From: an uncultured Clostridia bacterium
Lineage (GTDB): Bacteria > Bacillota > Clostridia > UBA1381
NCBI GenBank assembly: GCA_934454145.1
Contig: CAKSFT010000001.1
Location: 447,360-511,359 of the forward strand
Length of the DNA: 64,000 nucleotides
Direction of reading: 5' to 3'
Part shown: positions 62,128-64,000 of the stretch, piece after piece
Position numbering within the stretch: the stretch's first letter is position 1
How the letters are laid out: each line of letters begins with the position of its first letter
The notes under the pieces: model-generated
What the model saw: the letters and a program-made list of their open reading frames with translations, nothing else
The model's database searches: none
What the model was told of the DNA's origin: nothing
Position numbers and translations under genes: made by a program

Positions 62128-62832
62128 CTAATCGCACAATTTAACGGGCGAAAACCCCATACAATCGCACGAAACAAGCATATACTCAACACCACTCACA
62201 TTGCCGACCAATGCATTTTTCTTCTGTGCGCCGTGGATATGCCCGTAAACACACCGCTTTACGCCGTATTTTTCAAAAAGCTCGGTAAACCTGTTTTGGG
62301 TACAGCCGCGGCTTATCGGCGGATAGTGCATAAACACCAATATTTCCTCCGGATTATTCTTTTTTCCTGCCTCCATCGACATCTCAAGCCGCATCGTCTC
62401 GCGCTCATAAATTGTCATATCCTCGGGCTTTGCCGTGCCAAACCCGATGTAGCCCCAGCCGCGTGTGCCGCATATCGCGGTGTTTTTGTACATAAAACTT
62501 GTGTTATGCAGAAAATCAATATTTTCATACCCGTTTTGGCTGATGAATCCCCTCATTTTGCTGAGAGTGGACCACCAATAATCATGATTCCCCTTCAGTA
62601 GTATCTTCTTTCCCGGCAAAGAATCCAAAAAATCAAAGTCCTTTTTGCTCTGCTCCAGATATGTCGCCCACGAAAAATCCCCCGGCAAGACAACTGTGTC
62701 ATCGCCGCAAATTTTTCCTTTCCATTCCTCTTCAATCCTCGGCACATAGTTTTCCCACAATTTTCCGAAAACGTCCATGGGTTTGTCTATCCCCAGAGGA
62801 AGATGAAGGTCCGATATCGTATAAAGTGCCAT
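62128..62832 (-). CDS. calcineurin-like metallophosphoesterase
   Basis: The 234-residue protein has the full metal-site series: ISDLHL near the N-terminus, PGDFSWA, KGNHDYWW, MHYPP and GHIHG. These are the five conserved blocks of the family. Substrates cannot be predicted. ATG 62832 has GGAG upstream, and an ATG 12 bases earlier overlaps that site. It starts 22 bases after miaA and is probably co-transcribed with it. Confidence 0.9.
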   Translation of the reverse strand: MALYTISDLHLPLGIDKPMDVFGKLWENYVPRIEEEWKGKICGDDTVVLPGDFSWATYLEQSKKDFDFLDSLPGKKILLKGNHDYWWSTLSKMRGFISQNGYENIDFLHNTSFMYKNTAICGTRGWGYIGFGTAKPEDMTIYERETMRLEMSMEAGKKNNPEEILVFMHYPPISRGCTQNRFTELFEKYGVKRCVYGHIHGAQKKNALVGNVSGVEYMLVSCDCMGFSPVKLCD

Positions 62833-62854
62833 AACAAACTCCATTCTGCCGCGG

Positions 62855-63799
62855 TCACGCCTTGCCGAGTGTTTCCCCGATTGCGGAAATGCTCCCTTGC
62901 AGACTGCCGTCCGTTTTTATCATTCGTCCGTCCCTGTTGAACCATGTAAACTGCCGTTTTGCATACCTTCTCGAATCTCTCTTGATTATCCGAATCATTT
63001 CCTCTTTTCCCGAGAACCCTCTGAGATAATCAAGCACCTCTTTGTATCCTATCCCCTGCATGGACATGTATGACTTGTCAAGCCCCAAATCTTGCAAAGC
63101 CTCCACTTCGCCGACAAGCCCGCGCAAAAACATCTCGTCCACACGTTTTTCAATGCGTTCATACAACAGTTCTCTCGGCGGGCTTATCATAAGCATCACA
63201 GGTGCATATCGGCTTTCCTTCTGCCTGCTCTGCACATTTTTTTCCGATATTGTTCTCCCGTTCACCTCATAAAATTCAATTGCCCTTATCACTCTTTTGA
63301 TGTTGTTTTTGTGTATATTTTTTGCAGAAACGGGGTCACATTTTTCAAGCAGTGCAAACACTGCGTCATTTCCCTTTTCTTTTGCCAGGGCATAAAGCCT
63401 TTCCCGGAGTACGGGACTGCTCTTCTCCTCTGCAAAATCCACATCATTAATCAGGGAATTTATATAAAGCCCCGTCCCCCCGGCGACAACCGCAAGCTTT
63501 CCTCTTTTTGTTATGTCCGCAATTACCCCGTGCGCCCTTTCCACAAAGTCTGCCACACTGAAGTCCTCCCACGGCTCTATAATGTCTATCATATGGTGAG
63601 GGATGCCCTGCATTTCCTCCGCCGTCGGCTTTGCAGTCCCGATGTTCATTTTTTTGTAAATCTGCATGCTGTCTGCCGAAACAACTTCGCCGTTATATTT
63701 TTTTGCCAACTGCACCGCCAAAGCAGTTTTGCCCGACGCCGTGGGGCCTGCTATGACCAATACCGGTATTTTTTTCACATCAAACCTCCGTTTTGTCAT
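62855..63799 (-). CDS. miaA: tRNA dimethylallyltransferase
   Basis: The 314-residue enzyme adds a dimethylallyl group to A37 of tRNAs reading UNN codons. P-loop GPTASGKTALA, the family motifs EVVSADSMQIYKKMNIGTAKP and PHHMIDI, GGTGLYINSLI, and the RQFTWFNRD region are present. Complete. hfq, often next to miaA, is not seen downstream. Confidence 0.97.
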   Translation of the reverse strand: MTKRRFDVKKIPVLVIAGPTASGKTALAVQLAKKYNGEVVSADSMQIYKKMNIGTAKPTAEEMQGIPHHMIDIIEPWEDFSVADFVERAHGVIADITKRGKLAVVAGGTGLYINSLINDVDFAEEKSSPVLRERLYALAKEKGNDAVFALLEKCDPVSAKNIHKNNIKRVIRAIEFYEVNGRTISEKNVQSRQKESRYAPVMLMISPPRELLYERIEKRVDEMFLRGLVGEVEALQDLGLDKSYMSMQGIGYKEVLDYLRGFSGKEEMIRIIKRDSRRYAKRQFTWFNRDGRMIKTDGSLQGSISAIGETLGKA

Positions 63800-63816
63800 T
63801 GTTCACCTATTTTCCC

Positions 63817-64000
63817 CTACAATTACATGGAAAATAAACAAGCAATTTGCCTTTATGAAATACCACTGCATATACACGCATACGGTGAGCATTAAATAAC
63901 GGTGATATTCTGCGCTTGTTTTCCACTACGATTACATGGAAAATAAGCAAGCAGATTGCCTTTATGAAATGCGACCGCGTATACGCATACGCTGAGCATT
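63817..64000. repeat. 109-bp tandem repeat, at least 1.7 units, truncated by the window end
   Basis: The stretch starting CTACAATTACATGGAAAATA at 63817 recurs as CTACGATTACATGGAAAATA at 63926, a period of 109 bases. The match continues through TTGCCTTTATGAAAT and GCATAC..TGAGCATT to the end of the window with scattered substitutions. No open frame of note. GGAAAA...CAAGC near the unit start is partly complementary to GCTTGTTTTCC at the unit end. The extent beyond 64000 is unknown. Confidence 0.75.

Noticed and set aside
63817..64000. Possible CRISPR array
   Set aside because: The period is 109 bases and similarity runs through the whole unit; there are no short identical repeats with unique spacers and no cas genes.

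Overview
The window reads as a chromosomal segment of a low-to-mid-GC Firmicute of the class Clostridia. The grounds are consensus sigma-A promoters (TTGACA/17/TATAAT type), strong GGAGG ribosome sites, frequent TTG starts, spore maturation genes spmA/spmB with a SpoIIQ-like M23 protein, the redox repressor Rex, an ECF transporter module, SLH-domain surface proteins and a ZTP riboswitch on the purine operon. A spore-forming or formerly spore-forming gut-type anaerobe with polysaccharide-directed surface proteins fits; species-level placement is not possible from the sequence alone.

Layout. 1-2528: an FAD-dependent dehydrogenase (+) convergent with a DnaD-domain protein (-). 2586-10205: rpoB-rpoC (+), without the usual rplKAJL upstream or rpsL/rpsG/fusA downstream. 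10216-22846: four large exported proteins (-), two of them right-handed beta-helix proteins and two with SLH or SLH-like repeats, divergent from an AraC-type regulator (23068-23931, +); back-to-back promoters lie between them. 24071-27877: pgk-tpiA-gpmI (-). 27907-31122: an acyl-CoA synthetase / DUF2752 / spmA / spmB operon (-). 31205-32182: a radical SAM protein (-) ending in a terminator. 32249-43828: a purine operon (-) in the order purE-purC-purF-purM-purN-purO-type-AICARFT-purD-purL, preceded by a promoter, a ZTP riboswitch and its terminator. 43899-47197: SpoIIQ-like, rex, ispF, ispD and carD (-). 47278-52582: ecfA1-ecfA2-ecfT, an rRNA-methyltransferase-like protein, a DUF815 ATPase and a small helical protein (-). 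52750-57203: a MATE transporter, argS and an unknown membrane protein (+). 57220-63799: miaA, a metallophosphoesterase, tig, clpP, clpX and lysA (-). 63817-64000: a 109-bp tandem repeat running off the window.

How the genes work together. The purine operon covers most steps from phosphoribosylamine to IMP except purB. It uses one large-chain PurL instead of PurS/PurQ/PurL, and two separate proteins (a transformylase-only PurH and an archaeal-type PurO) instead of bifunctional PurH. The riboswitch should sense ZMP/ZTP, the substrate that accumulates before the transformylase step. The beta-helix/SLH locus looks like a regulated cell-surface polysaccharide system.

The most unusual item is a ~210-bp hairpin-rich interspersed repeat (12936-13153 and 56133-56348). 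A palindrome resembling its end stands alone at 26517-26548. The second copy is flanked by a 13-bp direct repeat, as expected for a non-autonomous mobile element. No tRNA, rRNA, CRISPR array or complete insertion sequence was seen.
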